From contig CM060830.1 of NCBI GenBank assembly GCA_030762175.1, positions 53,623,501 through 53,687,500 on the forward strand: 64,000 nt of DNA. The letters are read 5' to 3'. Each line of letters opens with the position of its first letter. The stretch's first letter is position 1. Below the pieces are notes generated by a model. That model did no database searches. It was not told where the DNA came from and was given only the letters and a program-made list of their open reading frames with translations. Both the position numbers and the translations under genes were made by a program. Below, piece by piece: positions 22,899-32,854 of the stretch. The DNA comes from Metallyticus violacea (lineage: Eukaryota > Arthropoda > Insecta > Mantodea > Metallyticidae).

Positions 22899-23659
22899 CA
22901 GTCTTTCTCATCTTCGTTTGCTCATGATCAACCCAAGAACTGGAAACAGGCGCACTAATCCAGTACATGTTCATTGTATAATTATTTGGTGAGCTGTGTA
23001 ATGTAATAAATTTGTATTGCAATTCAGTTAATTTACAGAAGTTTAATTTAACGGATTTTCATCTCAACTTCCAAAAGCGAGTGGGAAAATCAATATCTAC
23101 TATCAATACAGAAATAAAAAATGACAGTCGTCCTGCTACTAGTGCCAATAGGAAACACGAATATTTTACGCGGTGTTATGTTTACACTATTTATTATTAG
23201 AAAATATTTCGAAAGTTCTTAAGAATCTGAAATTGTTAAAAGCAACATTTCTCCTATATAAATAAAATATAAAGTAATATGAATCCGGTTTGCATAAAAC
23301 CAGTCATGTGCAAAAATAATTAATCAACGACTGTCCATTACAGTTTACTGCAGTGCAACAAGTTTTGAAACAATAATTATAAACACTAATAGTATGAATA
23401 AATAATAATAGCTTAATCAAACATTGTTCATTAGATTAACATGCATAAAATTATTTCAAGCAAATTTACTGCATTGCAAAATTAATGGATCATTTAAACA
23501 TACTGCACATACATTGACTTTTGACTTTTGTAAAACCATACAATATAAAATGGGTATAAAATTATAAAACAGTTAGCCATGTATATCTAATTACAATGTT
23601 GTCTATAAGCAAAACAACAATTTTGCAAAGGAAAACGTATTGCAAATTCAATTTACATT

Positions 23660-23666
23660 ATATATG

Positions 23667-23697
<31 letters not shown>
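23660..23697. repeat. (TA)n(TG)n microsatellite
   Basis: Short interrupted TA repeats pass into about 11 TG units. Confidence 0.95.
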
Positions 23698-23877
23698 AAG
23701 TAAATGTTGCAGCTCACATAAAGAGCTCTGCTGAATATGTAAATAGGATTTGCATCAAAAAGTTTCAATTGTGCTAATGCAAAATTTATCTTATCAACTT
23801 TCTATATATCCAAATCATGGTCTAGTGGTAAGCTTTCTTAGCCAAAGTTTATTAATAAAGTCGTTCTTTTACTGAAA

Positions 23878-23936
<59 letters not shown>
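23878..23936. repeat. (ATT)n microsatellite, about 19 units
   Basis: Perfect ATT trinucleotide repeat, complementary in type to the AAT arrays elsewhere in the window. Confidence 0.95.
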
Positions 23937-24178
23937 GCAAGGCAACTCGCCAAATTATCCAATTTGCTCCATCTGTTACATTTTAATTCACTGCACTGTA
24001 AGATGAAATTAAACTTCTCCGCAGGCAAGCATAATTATTTAAAAAGTACACTAATTTTCAAATTACTGGACACGTTAAACCTAATCATCGACATAGATGA
24101 GACAGTATAATATTTTTCATTATTTATTTTAATAAAAACGACACAATCTTCCTTGGCAACAACTATAAACAAGTATAC

Positions 24179-24362
24179 CTGTCTTCACCTCACTTGCAAA
24201 GGAATCGAAACCTGTTATAACATCCTGCTCACACCATTCCTTAAAACTCTCTTCATCTTGCTCCAAAACCAACTTCATAAGTTCTTTCGGGTCTTTCCTT
24301 GCATTGCTAAGCCTCGCTGTTACATATAGTGGTAGATTAGGGAAATCAAAGAACACTTGCAA
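24179..24362 (-). CDS. Possible internal exon of an unrecognised host gene
   Basis: On the minus strand an open frame reads LQVFFDFPNLPLYVTARLS, then DPKELMKLVLEQDEESF, then KEWCEQDVITGFDSFASEVKT. The composition is balanced and mixed-charge, like a real soluble protein, unlike the other short frames here. It is bordered by splice-like signals. Upstream is a T-rich tract ending 'tttatag' just before the frame opens. Downstream, 'gacag/gtatac' is a good donor at 24179/24178. The exon would be 184 bp and end in phase 1. Beyond the donor the frame hits a stop after about 15 codons, as expected for intron. I do not recognise the family. No partner exon was identified in the window, so this may be an exon in a long-intron gene, or a fragment captured by a repeat. 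Confidence 0.45.
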
Positions 24363-24364
24363 CT

Positions 24365-25318
24365 ATAAATCCCTGTAATAAATAAATTACTTAAGTACAA
24401 CGAACCAAATAAACAAACTCATGTTCTTAATAGCAACAACATGTCTGAACATTTTGTATACTATCGATACCTGCATTATGATAACAATACAGTTACTTTC
24501 CAGAGAGTTAAAACACAGCACAGGGATGTAGCAGTTCTTGACAATATTATCAGCGTTTCTCGTAGTTCTTATTCTGTCTGAACTTCATTGTATATGTTTC
24601 AGACATTGAACATTATTTGCGAACCTTGCTTTGACATTTTCCCAAGAAATACATCAGAGAGTATGTTAAAATCTCTAGCTGATCAGCAACTCATGTGAAT
24701 TTTTGTAAATTCTGTTGGTTGGAAAAAAACTTCTCTTTTAAATATTATACAATAGATTGGTCTTTTCTGGACATAAAGAGACATAGGTCACTGCTCAGTA
24801 CATAAGTGTTACGTCATATTGCTTCTTTTGTGTGTACTGGACCAGCTCAAATCTTTTTTTTCTAGGAGTTTGCTTTCGTATTTAATGGATATGTGATTTC
24901 TTTCTCTGCTTAGTTTCTAACTGAGAGCGGGCTTTTCAAATTTACATTATTTATAAAATTGTGTTATTCTTATTTATTTTTTATTTGAGGATATATTATG
25001 GATATTTAGGGTGTAACAGGGCAAAATAGGCAAAATATGCATTGAATTTTATAAAATGCGAATTAAAAGTTCAGCTATTTTACTAAAGTATTAATAATTG
25101 CCGATAATATTTCTAAAATTCACTTAAGATGGTACTTAAAATTTTAGAAAAAGATTTAAATACAAAGCTTCTTGCATACATTTCCTCAATCATTGTTTAA
25201 AAGTGTATTTCCTTACTAATGTTATAAAAAGAGGTAAAATAGCTCACAAGAGAAAAACAAACCTTATGTTTATCTTGACATTTTGCTTAAAGCAAACGAT
25301 TATCATAAAAAGACCGCC
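24365..25318. other. AT-rich non-coding sequence
   Basis: Nothing recognised on either strand. It would be intron if the neighbouring exon candidate is real. Confidence 0.45.
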
Positions 25319-25319
25319 T

Positions 25320-25320
<1 letters not shown>

Positions 25321-25362
<42 letters not shown>
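25321..25362. repeat. (AAT)n microsatellite, 14 units
   Basis: Perfect TAA/AAT repeat directly left of the dispersed repeat at 25385. Confidence 0.95.
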
Positions 25363-25364
<2 letters not shown>

Positions 25365-25384
25365 CAATTAGTATCATTTTCGAC

Positions 25385-25525
25385 TGCAGGAACATAAAAC
25401 GTCTTCAGTATCAGGTATAGCCCGTTCATAGCCCGCAGGCCCGCAGGTTACTCAAGATATCGTACATTCCGAAGATATCTTGTGTAAGAGGTACATTTTC
25501 ATCGGAAATACATGGAGGAGTCTTG
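25385..25525 (-). repeat. Dispersed repeat, copy inverted relative to 31.23 kb
   Basis: The reverse complement shares 'gggctatgaacgggctat', 'ctgatactgaagacgttt' and 'tttccgatgaaaatg' with plus-strand 31228-31345. The copy here has about 30 extra bases that include two 'aagatatc'-type palindromic pieces. The function and repeat class are unknown. Open frames on the minus strand extend upstream to about 25680 but show no known motif. Neither copy shows transposon ends. Confidence 0.7.
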
Positions 25526-25529
25526 ATCG

Positions 25530-27060
25530 AAGACGGATTCCTGCACCAGCAACAAAGTTTGAGATGCGGATGAATATCCTTGCTTGACGTTGAATGAAGG
25601 ACTCACTTTCCTCTCCTTGACCTCTGAGCGATCATACAAGCAGTCAGGGCCGTCCAATCTAGCCAGATAGTATATTTATTATTCCCCTGTAGTTTAAAAA
25701 GTGATTGGCGCTCGATTTCGAAGCCTGGCATTTGAAATTGGCAGCAATTTTTTTGTATGCGGTCTTTTTAAGATATGTCATTTCTGTAATCGAAATTTCA
25801 AATTAGGTTTCGGCATGTAGGGTTCGATATTTCCCATGTCAGTAAGGCAAAATGAAAAATACGTCACAAAACTACCACTAGATACACATATTATTGCCAT
25901 GTGAGCATCGAAATGTTCTTAGCTTCATGGCCTGCTCAATTACTAAGCTCCACGTGTATTTGAAATATGACTGTTAACACCTGGAAGATGACTGACACAT
26001 AAGCTGAGGAGGACTTAATTGGAGTTCTATAACAATGCCATGAAGCAGAAGACTCTCATCTGAAATTGCAACACTTGACAACTATTAGAGCTAATAGGTT
26101 GATTCACAGGCGCTAGCAAGTTGTTAAAAAGTGGCAACAATATTGAGGGTACACAATACCTGATAAGCTGGGCACTAGAAACAAAACCTGTTTGATTGGG
26201 TCACTCTTTGGTGACTGTAAAATATAAAAACAATGGCACTGGAGAAACTTCCGATTAAGTAATCGCATTATAATTAAACTATGTAATAATGAACACAAAA
26301 ATTTCATATATTTATATGTATATAAAATCACTAAATAGATAACTAAGCTAAAACTTTATACATTCTTGTTAAGAATCAAAGTAAGCATTTAGGCAGAAGC
26401 CCCTAGCTTATATATGAGTGCAGCACCTGAAACTTATCTCAGCAAATACTTTTTATACATTTTTTAACAGCCCCCAACTTTCCGATCTATAGTGTTTTCA
26501 AATTAATAAATTTAAGCCCCTAGAGCGTGGGTAGCGATAGAGGAGAAGAAGGTGCTGCTAATAATTTTTTCTGACCTTCAGTGTCCCAGATTAAAGCAAA
26601 GAGCGTTATCTTTGTGCCATTTGGAAGTTTTTAAGGTGATAAGTCATGAAGCGAAAACTTTTTCGCTTTATTCGCTTATTCGTGCTGTTATGTCAAAAAG
26701 TCGGTACAGAATTTTCATGTTTGATTTGTAAGTGGAAACAAACTCCTGCAGAAAAGTGAGACGGATTTTTGTAAGAAAATTCCTCATGTTCCGCCAACTC
26801 AATTATCTAGTGTTCCTAGTTTTGTGAATAGATTTAAAGAAACAGAGTGAGTCTTCTCAATAAAAACCCGAAACCACCGATAAAAAGTTTGAATTTGGAG
26901 AAAGATTCAACGAGGTTCAAAGACATTCTGTGAAAGCTTGCACAAAAACCAGGAATTTCGCAAATCTCGCTTTGGGATTTAAAAAAAAAAACAGTTTAAA
27001 AATAAAATCGTATAAAACAAGTGGGTGAATTTTTGAAATTGCAGTCACGCAGTAATGCAA
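25530..27060. other. Non-coding, nothing firm
   Basis: No transposase, RT or SINE signal seen. The open frame at 26113-26331 (minus) has no motif. Confidence 0.45.
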
Positions 27061-27066
27061 GTTAAG

Positions 27067-27357
27067 TACATTTCTGTAGTCGGTCCTGGTGGTGTAGTGG
27101 TAACCATACTTGCCTCCCAAATCCAAGATCGCGGGATTTTTCGGGCGTAAAAATCCTAAGTATGGCTTCCTTCGGAAGTGAAGTAAAGCATTGGGTCCCG
27201 GTCGTACATTTACGGCACGATAAAGAACCTCAAGCCTAAAAGAGAGGCCTCTGAGCAAAATTTGTCGGCCGTTTCACGCCCTGAGTCGAATGGGACGCTG
27301 ATGACCTGAGATGTTAAAGAGCGTCCATATATAAATCAATAAAATTACATTTCTGTA
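27067..27357 (+). mobile_element. Type 1 SINE with 12-bp target-site duplications
   Basis: The SINE body spans about 27079-27345. The tRNA-like head starts 'ggtcctggtggtgtagtgg', but the segment with the B box is shortened: 'gatcgcgggatttttcggg' joins directly to the body. The body continues with 'cgtaaaaatcctaagtatgg', 'cgtacatttacggcac' and 'ggccgtttcacgccctgag'. It is flanked on both sides by the identical 12-mer 'tacatttctgta' (27067-27078 and 27346-27357). This shows insertion by target-primed retroposition. Loss of the B box should weaken pol III transcription of this copy. Confidence 0.9.
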
Positions 27358-27399
27358 ACTGTTTGGATAATGTTAAGGATGACTCAATTGTAAAACATT

Positions 27400-28560
27400 T
27401 ACTTTCTTCAAGGACGAAATTTTCAGGTGCCCACAATTTTATATGCAGATGACATGGTATTATGTTCAACGACAATTAACGGATTGCAGCGGGAACTCAA
27501 CAGACTGCAGACTTATTGCGATGAATGGCTACTCACATAAAACGAAGACAATGACTTTGAAGAACGGAGCAGTCTGTAGCAGGGAAGCGACTTGCACGTA
27601 TGAGGGACACACTTTAGTTAACATTAGACCTTCGTGTACCTAAGACTTAAATTTTACAATGTTGGGCAGTGGACGAAGCACATTGACACAGTGAAACACA
27701 AGGCGGGATAGAGGCCAGGGAGACTCTTCGGATGCGCAGCAGAATTCCAGATCTACCGGTAGGTTTACTGGAAACAGTTTGTAGAACTCTGATTAGATCC
27801 ACGATGACGTTTGGCGAGGAAATCTGGAGGTAGGAGCAAACGGAAAATCTGGATCAGGTGAGAATGCTTTTTTTGAAAAGGATTATAAGGGTAGGAAGGG
27901 GTACGGTTAACTCAGGAATTAAAAGGGAATTTTGGGCTCATAGTGAGACAATTGAATGTAAAATTAGAGCGATAAAATATTGCCTGAAAATTATTCTGGA
28001 TTATCAATCTTTAATTCGAGCAATCTGCTTCAAGGAGCAGCTAAGATTGAATGATAACAAGACATGGATCTTCAAGGTGAGAAGGGATTAGAATTCATCG
28101 GGTTGGAAAATATTTGAATAGTAGGTCAAAGTAACAGGAGAACTATATGGAGGAAAGTCAGGAACCGCTGAAGGATATAGACAGGCAGCTTACAATCGAG
28201 CAGTGTAGGGAGAAGATGTGGTTAGAAGTGCAAACGGGGTTAAGATCTGGGTGGGGGATGCTGTTGTACATCAAAACAGGGACCAGACTCATTAAACAGG
28301 GACTCACGTGGTTTAGGTTTGGAGCATGGAGGAAATCAGGATCTCATGTGAAAATGTACTGAGAATTTACCCTTTATGTGGAGAGAAGAATCACTTCACA
28401 CATCCTAGGGAACTGTAGCAGCAGTGAGGTGTTGAGTGCTTTACTGACTCTAGAGGGCAAGAGGCGTGCTGGACTCTGCTGGCAGGCAAGAATGAAGAGC
28501 AGGTAGGCAAATTCATGTCGAAGATGAGACAGCCTAGGTCTGAAAAGTCTGAAAACCAGG
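27400..28560 (+). mobile_element. Degraded non-LTR retrotransposon, second family copy
   Basis: VPTILYADDMVLCSTTINGL at about 27430-27490 is the reverse-transcriptase catalytic palm motif (YADD). Thumb-like blocks follow: TVCRTLIRSTMTFGEEIW at about 27773-27827 and LDQVRMLFLKRIIRVGRG at about 27850-27904. A terminal cysteine-histidine block near 28370-28410 includes YPLCGEKNHFTHIL-type sequence, a zinc-knuckle-like feature often found at LINE C-termini. The frames are broken by stops at several points. The minus-strand element at 3.04-5.69 kb shares both YADDMVL and RSTMT-G-EIW, so the two belong to one family. Only the 3' half is present, a typical 5' truncation. Confidence 0.75.
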
Positions 28561-28600
28561 ATGAGGGGCGGGGGAAACTAAACCGAATTAAAAATGTATA

Positions 28601-29368
28601 CAGAGGGTGCCAAAATTAGTGTACACAGTCCAAGCAAAGAAAAAACTGTGTTAACATAACAAAACTGAATTCACACAAACTTAAAATGATGAACACTAAT
28701 CATCTTAGACTTTTACAGTTACAGCAGTTGCTCAAAATGTCCACCATCGACGTCGATACACTTCTGAGTACGTTGAACTATTGATTGAGCAACGTTTGCG
28801 AAAGTGTCCTCAGCGATTGCAGTACATGCCGTTTCAATTTCTTCCCTAAGTGCTGCAAGTGTAGCTGGTTTTCTACGGTATAAAACATATTTAAGGGTTC
28901 TCCATAGGTAGAAGTCCAACGAGTTATATCCGTAAAACGCGGTGGAAACTCAATCGGATCTCTTAGTCCTGTCCAGTGCCTGGGAAGATTGTCATCAAAG
29001 TGCTCACGCACATATCGGTGGTAATCTGCCAAACCTGCCCTTATGAACATCATATACGGCACCACGAGTCTCAAATTTGTCTCAAATGCGTGCAATTGTC
29101 ACTCGCTTTGGCGGTTCTGTTCTGTACACACCTCTCCATTGCCTTTGAATTTCAACACACATTTTCGGTTTTGCAATACCACTTCAAAATTGCTTTCCGC
29201 TCTTCAAACGATATTCTTGATTCCATTTTGTTGTTGTAGAATAACGTAATGTGGGTCACATCTATTTACAGAACATCATACTACACATTGCGTTGTTTTT
29301 CGGTCCAAATTTCAAATATATTAAATAGATGTCTACTGTGAGAATTTGTATATTTTTGGCACCCTAGG
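28601..29368 (-). mobile_element. Internally deleted Tc1/mariner-type element (copy 2)
   Basis: It is flanked by TA on both sides. The termini are inverted repeats: 'cagagggtgccaaaa' at 28601, and the reverse complement of 'ttttggcaccctagg' ending at 29368. On the minus strand the transposase begins near 29228 with an N-terminus like that of the 22.3 kb copy, continues to KFETRG, and then skips to REHFDDNLPRHWTGLRDP, EFPPRFTDI and RRKPATLAALREEIETAC, ending CIDVDGGHFEQLL. The PPR-(S/F)-x-D-x-(T)PLD region marks the end of the DDE domain. The first two catalytic Asp regions are deleted and there are stops. It is the less deleted sister of the 593-bp copy and lies in opposite orientation. Confidence 0.88.
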
Positions 29369-29461
29369 TATATAGATGATATTGTATTTTCTTATTCTAC
29401 TGATAAGGGGGAATAGATTCCATGTTCTGGATGTTACCATTAAGCTAATTTTTTAATTATC

Positions 29462-29471
29462 ATTATTATTA

Positions 29472-29563
<92 letters not shown>
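29462..29563. repeat. (ATT)n microsatellite, about 34 units
   Basis: The longest trinucleotide array in the window, with one interruption ('atttt') near its left end. It lies less than 100 bp from the end of the transposon copy. Confidence 0.97.
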
Positions 29564-29565
<2 letters not shown>

Positions 29566-29569
29566 AGTG

Positions 29570-30065
29570 CTAAGGAATGAAGGTATGGCTTATTTACTAA
29601 TTTATTTAAGTAATGTACCTTTTTGTGCATTATGAAAGGCACGTACTCGTGCGAAAGTTACAAAGTTAATAACATATATGTTAATTTCAATAAATACACT
29701 CATTCATTCATGTATGTGGTCATGTAGCAGCTTAAAACAACAGGTGTACTTTAGTGCAGACAATTTTGTTTACAAAATGCCTTTGCATGACCAAAATTTT
29801 TTGTGTATGTGCAGTGAATGCCTGCAGAATTACAGAGCCTATATGTTATGAAAATACTTTGAGATAACATAACTGCACCATTCTTCACACAATTATCGTA
29901 CATGGGATTTAAAGATGCATTTTTCTCCTTATAAGACTCCACTAAAGCGCATGAAGTTGATCTATCGTTAAGTTTAATTGAGAACAGTTTTTAGGAGAGA
30001 GTCAATAGGAAATGATTATGGCCATTTCGAATCCGAGATCTCGTCGTAAGTGATTTCTATTTATA
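29570..30065. other. Non-coding, nothing recognised
   Basis: AT-rich, with one 63-codon open frame lacking motifs. Confidence 0.45.
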
Positions 30066-30069
30066 GGGA

Positions 30070-30250
30070 AACTTAAAAATAAAATGCTTTGGAATTAGGT
30101 TGGAAGAACTGAAAGACAATATAAGAAGAGAACTTGCAGCAATTTCACAAGAATGAATAACACATGTGAATGTAAAATTTCCTAAAGGGTGTGTCGCCTT
30201 ATGCCAATAAGGAACACCATTTCTAATGTTTGTTGTAGTTCTAATTTGCA
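30070..30250 (+). pseudogene. C-terminal remnant of a Tc1-like transposase
   Basis: The plus-strand reading GIRLEELKDNIRRELAAISQE, interrupted by a stop and followed by ITHVNVKF and KGCVALCQ, fits the closing segment of insect Tc1/mariner-like transposases ('EELK-NIR-E-AAI', then 'V--NF--R---C'). No catalytic motifs are left. The start of the element could not be traced. Confidence 0.5.
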
Positions 30251-30254
30251 CTTG

Positions 30255-30950
30255 AATCAAGGGGTTCTTATATAGGACTTGGCTGGCAGACAGCGTGCTT
30301 ACAGTCATCGTGCGGGCCGCACTGTCACGATGAACGCTAATTGGGACGCATTGTAGAACCGTAGGCATAGCCACTTTTGTTTCTGGTTTTTAATACATTC
30401 AAACTAAATTTAAATTAATTTTAAATTATTGTAGCACACAAGATTTATGCAAGCAGAATAAATGTAACACTGTTATTTGAAAATATTTATACCATATCTG
30501 TTAATTTGCATTCACTACCTTCTTTACCTTAATATGGCATTTTCCTTTTAAATCCATTGACTGCAGTCATTACTGTTAATATTTAAATTTTTATGAAGAT
30601 AAACTGCTTTTTATAAACACTTATGTAAATTATTACAACTTGATCAAGGGCACATAAAACTGATCTAAAACAAGCTATACTGTAATAACTTCCAGTTGGC
30701 TTAAGTATTGCCTAATGAGATCATATAGCTGAGTGCCTAATGTTAATTAATGTTCATGAATGGAGTGCTACACATTAGCTCTGTCGAGAGCTTAACTAGA
30801 CTATTAAGAGATTCTACAGCTATTAGGTTATAATGACCATGTAGACTGGCTTTCCAGAAATATGTAAACTACAGTGAAACTTATCTAAGTCATAAAGATG
30901 GTGCCTTTTATTTGATGTTGCTGAAATGTTTTAATGACAAAGGAAGCCAA
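30255..30950. other. Non-coding with one hairpin
   Basis: It contains an 8-bp perfect stem (30305-30312 with 30326-30333). A 105-codon minus-strand frame at 30057-30374 is the antisense shadow of the transposase remnant. Nothing else recognised. Confidence 0.45.
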
Positions 30951-30951
30951 G

Positions 30952-30954
<3 letters not shown>

Positions 30955-31024
<70 letters not shown>
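30955..31024. repeat. (AAT)n microsatellite, about 23 units
   Basis: Perfect TAA/AAT repeat of 70 bp. Confidence 0.97.
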
Positions 31025-31227
31025 TGTAGAAACGTTAAAAGAGAGAGGGAATGATGACAGTAGCCTAATCTTTGAAAGCACCTCTACTGAACTTTGACCT
31101 TAAGAACTTTTCCTGTGATGATGTTACATAATTCAATGAACAAGTACTCAGATACTGTTGAGCAGAAGTAAAGTAACGGACATTCGCTTTTAGAGAGCTG
31201 CATCGAGTAATGAAACGTGTTTGAAAG

Positions 31228-31345
31228 TAAGGCTCCTCCATGTATGTTTCCGATGAAAATGAACATCTTACGATATCCGAAGTTGCCTGCGGGCTATGAA
31301 CGGGCTATGTCTGATACTGAAGACGTTTTTATGTTCCTCGTCAGT
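31228..31345 (+). repeat. Dispersed repeat, partner of 25385-25525
   Basis: It shares 'gcgggctatgaacgggctat' and 'ctgatactgaagacgttt' with the minus-strand copy 5.8 kb to the left. It lacks the approximately 30-bp palindromic insert. Both copies lie a short way right of an AAT array. Confidence 0.7.
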
Positions 31346-31419
31346 TGCGCTCTTCAGTAGATGTGATTTATTTATTGATTTCTGTCTCCCTAACCAGCTT
31401 CCTGCTATTTTGCTTTCAG

Positions 31420-31527
31420 AAATGCTACCATAAAACCCCACTCCACCCGTGGGCACAAATAGTACATGTGAAGCCTGATGATGGGAAGAGAACATTCAAA
31501 AGAGAGCAAAATATTTTGAAGAAATGA
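31420..31527 (+). CDS. Possible terminal exon (unrecognised) with poly-A signal
   Basis: A strong acceptor precedes the frame: 'ctaac' as branch-point candidate at about 31390, a pyrimidine tract, then 'tttgctttcag' ending at 31419. The open frame then reads KCYHKTPLHPWAQIVHVK, then PDDGKRTFKREQNILKK, and stops with TGA at 31525-31527. An AATAAA lies at 31623-31628, about 95 bp further on, giving a compact last-exon layout. I do not recognise the peptide. The 35 codons are too few to prove coding, and no upstream exon was found on this strand. Confidence 0.33.
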   Translation, partial: KCYHKTPLHPWAQIVHVKPDDGKRTFKREQNILKK

Positions 31528-31622
31528 AGGAAAAAGTATGGCATTTGTAGCTTTGGAAAATCTGGATATTTTGGAAACAGAATACAGTTTACTACAGTGT
31601 TTAAAGATGTCTTTCTAGTCTG

Positions 31623-31628
31623 AATAAA
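31623..31628 (+). promoter_or_regulatory. Candidate polyadenylation signal
   Basis: AATAAA about 95 bp after the stop codon of the terminal-exon candidate, followed by GT-rich 'attgttgtgagag'. In AT-rich DNA such hexamers are frequent, so its value depends on the exon. Confidence 0.3.
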
Positions 31629-31639
31629 TATTGTTGTGA

Positions 31640-32390
31640 GAGTTTAGCTAGTTGTTGAATGGGTTAATTTATATATTTTAAATACAATTTAAGAAAAATT
31701 TGAGAAATTCTTATGTATTACAATCAACAAATTACTGAGATACAATAATTTGCAGAAGGTATTTCAACCAACTATTGGAGTGCGTTTTTCGAAACAGACA
31801 CACATTTATTTCTGGCAAATACATATTTTATTTTTATAGTCACTTCGATTCCATTTAAGCATGACTTTCGGAAACCATTTCACCTGAATTTTCACAACAG
31901 TGATTGAAGACTGAACCTATCCTTTGCTAAATAATTTATCAGTGGCCTTGAATAGAAATTTAATGCTAACTTTTTAATTAGTTACACTGATGATACCTCT
32001 TACACAGCTATTAGTACGTTTTTATCATTAAATTACAAAATAATGACTAATGTTAGTTATTAAAATGCATAATGCTAATAATTGAAGTTTTGATACAGAT
32101 AAATAAAACTGCCCTTCATATTTCAACAAGAATTTACGTTTACTGTTAATTTGAAAGTCTCAATGTATTAGAATGTATCAAAAGACAGCCTGACTTAATT
32201 AATTTAAATAACTCTCTCTAGAGATTACTAATTCCGGCGTAAAGATGAAACTTTTGTCATTCAGTGTCGTGAATGCCATTCATGAAAAACTATTTGGGGG
32301 GGGGGGTTAGAAGCGTATACGTGACGTGTTTACTACGTACAACATGATCGCAGCAACACACGGTATTTAAGTTTTGTGTTCTACTAGTGA
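31640..32390. other. Non-coding, nothing recognised apart from a G-run
   Basis: AT-rich sequence. A run of 11 G residues sits at 32296-32306. Confidence 0.45.
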
Positions 32391-32394
32391 AAAG

Positions 32395-32850
32395 TCCTAC
32401 ATAGACTTGGCACCTGGGCAAAACAAAGTCTTAAATGCTTCAAGGGGCTTCATGAAGAACTTACAAGTTGCCCACATCCTGGAAGACCAGTAACTGCAAA
32501 TAAACTGAGTTAAATGAAGACACATTGAGATTATTATGCAATAAATACAAGGCTTGCAAAGACTAAAGGAGCAACTGAAGATAAAACCCAGGAGAAGGAC
32601 CAGAAAGGAATGTATCTTACATAGGTACAAACATCCGCTCCGCTCACCAAGCTCGCGGAACTCAAGACGTCACAAAGTATTGGGCACGGAGGCCATGCCT
32701 CTCCCACCTTATTCTCCTTGCGACTTTCATCTCTTCCCGGAACTGAAAAAAAGAGTTTCTTGGTCCCCTTTTGAAAATCATAAGAAACTGAACAGACCAT
32801 CAAAAATCAGTTCAGCAAGTGTTTTGAACAATGAATAAATTGTTATAATG
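32395..32850 (+). pseudogene. Highly degraded mariner transposase
   Basis: Short pieces in shifting frames fit a mariner. LHEELTSCPHPGRPVTA at about 32450-32500 corresponds to the linker after the helix-turn-helix (GRP-T). LPPYSPCDFHLFPELKKRVS at about 32700-32760 corresponds to the third catalytic motif, with the 'DLA' of the usual PYSPDLAPCDFHLF lost. The first catalytic motif is not visible. The remains are too short for a complete 1.3 kb element, so deletions as well as point decay have occurred. Confidence 0.65.
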
Positions 32851-32854
32851 ATTG

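Larger units (their letters stand above)
22900..24178. other. AT-rich sequence with microsatellites
   Basis: It holds the (TA)n(TG)n tract at 23660-23697 and (ATT)n at 23878-23936. No further gene or transposon motif seen. If the exon candidate at 24179-24362 is real, this would be intron downstream of it on the minus strand. Confidence 0.45.

Noticed and set aside
22306..31345. One large inverted duplication covering 22-26 kb and 28.6-31.4 kb
   Set aside because: Individual blocks are inverted, but their left-to-right order is the same in both places. A simple inverted duplication would reverse the order.
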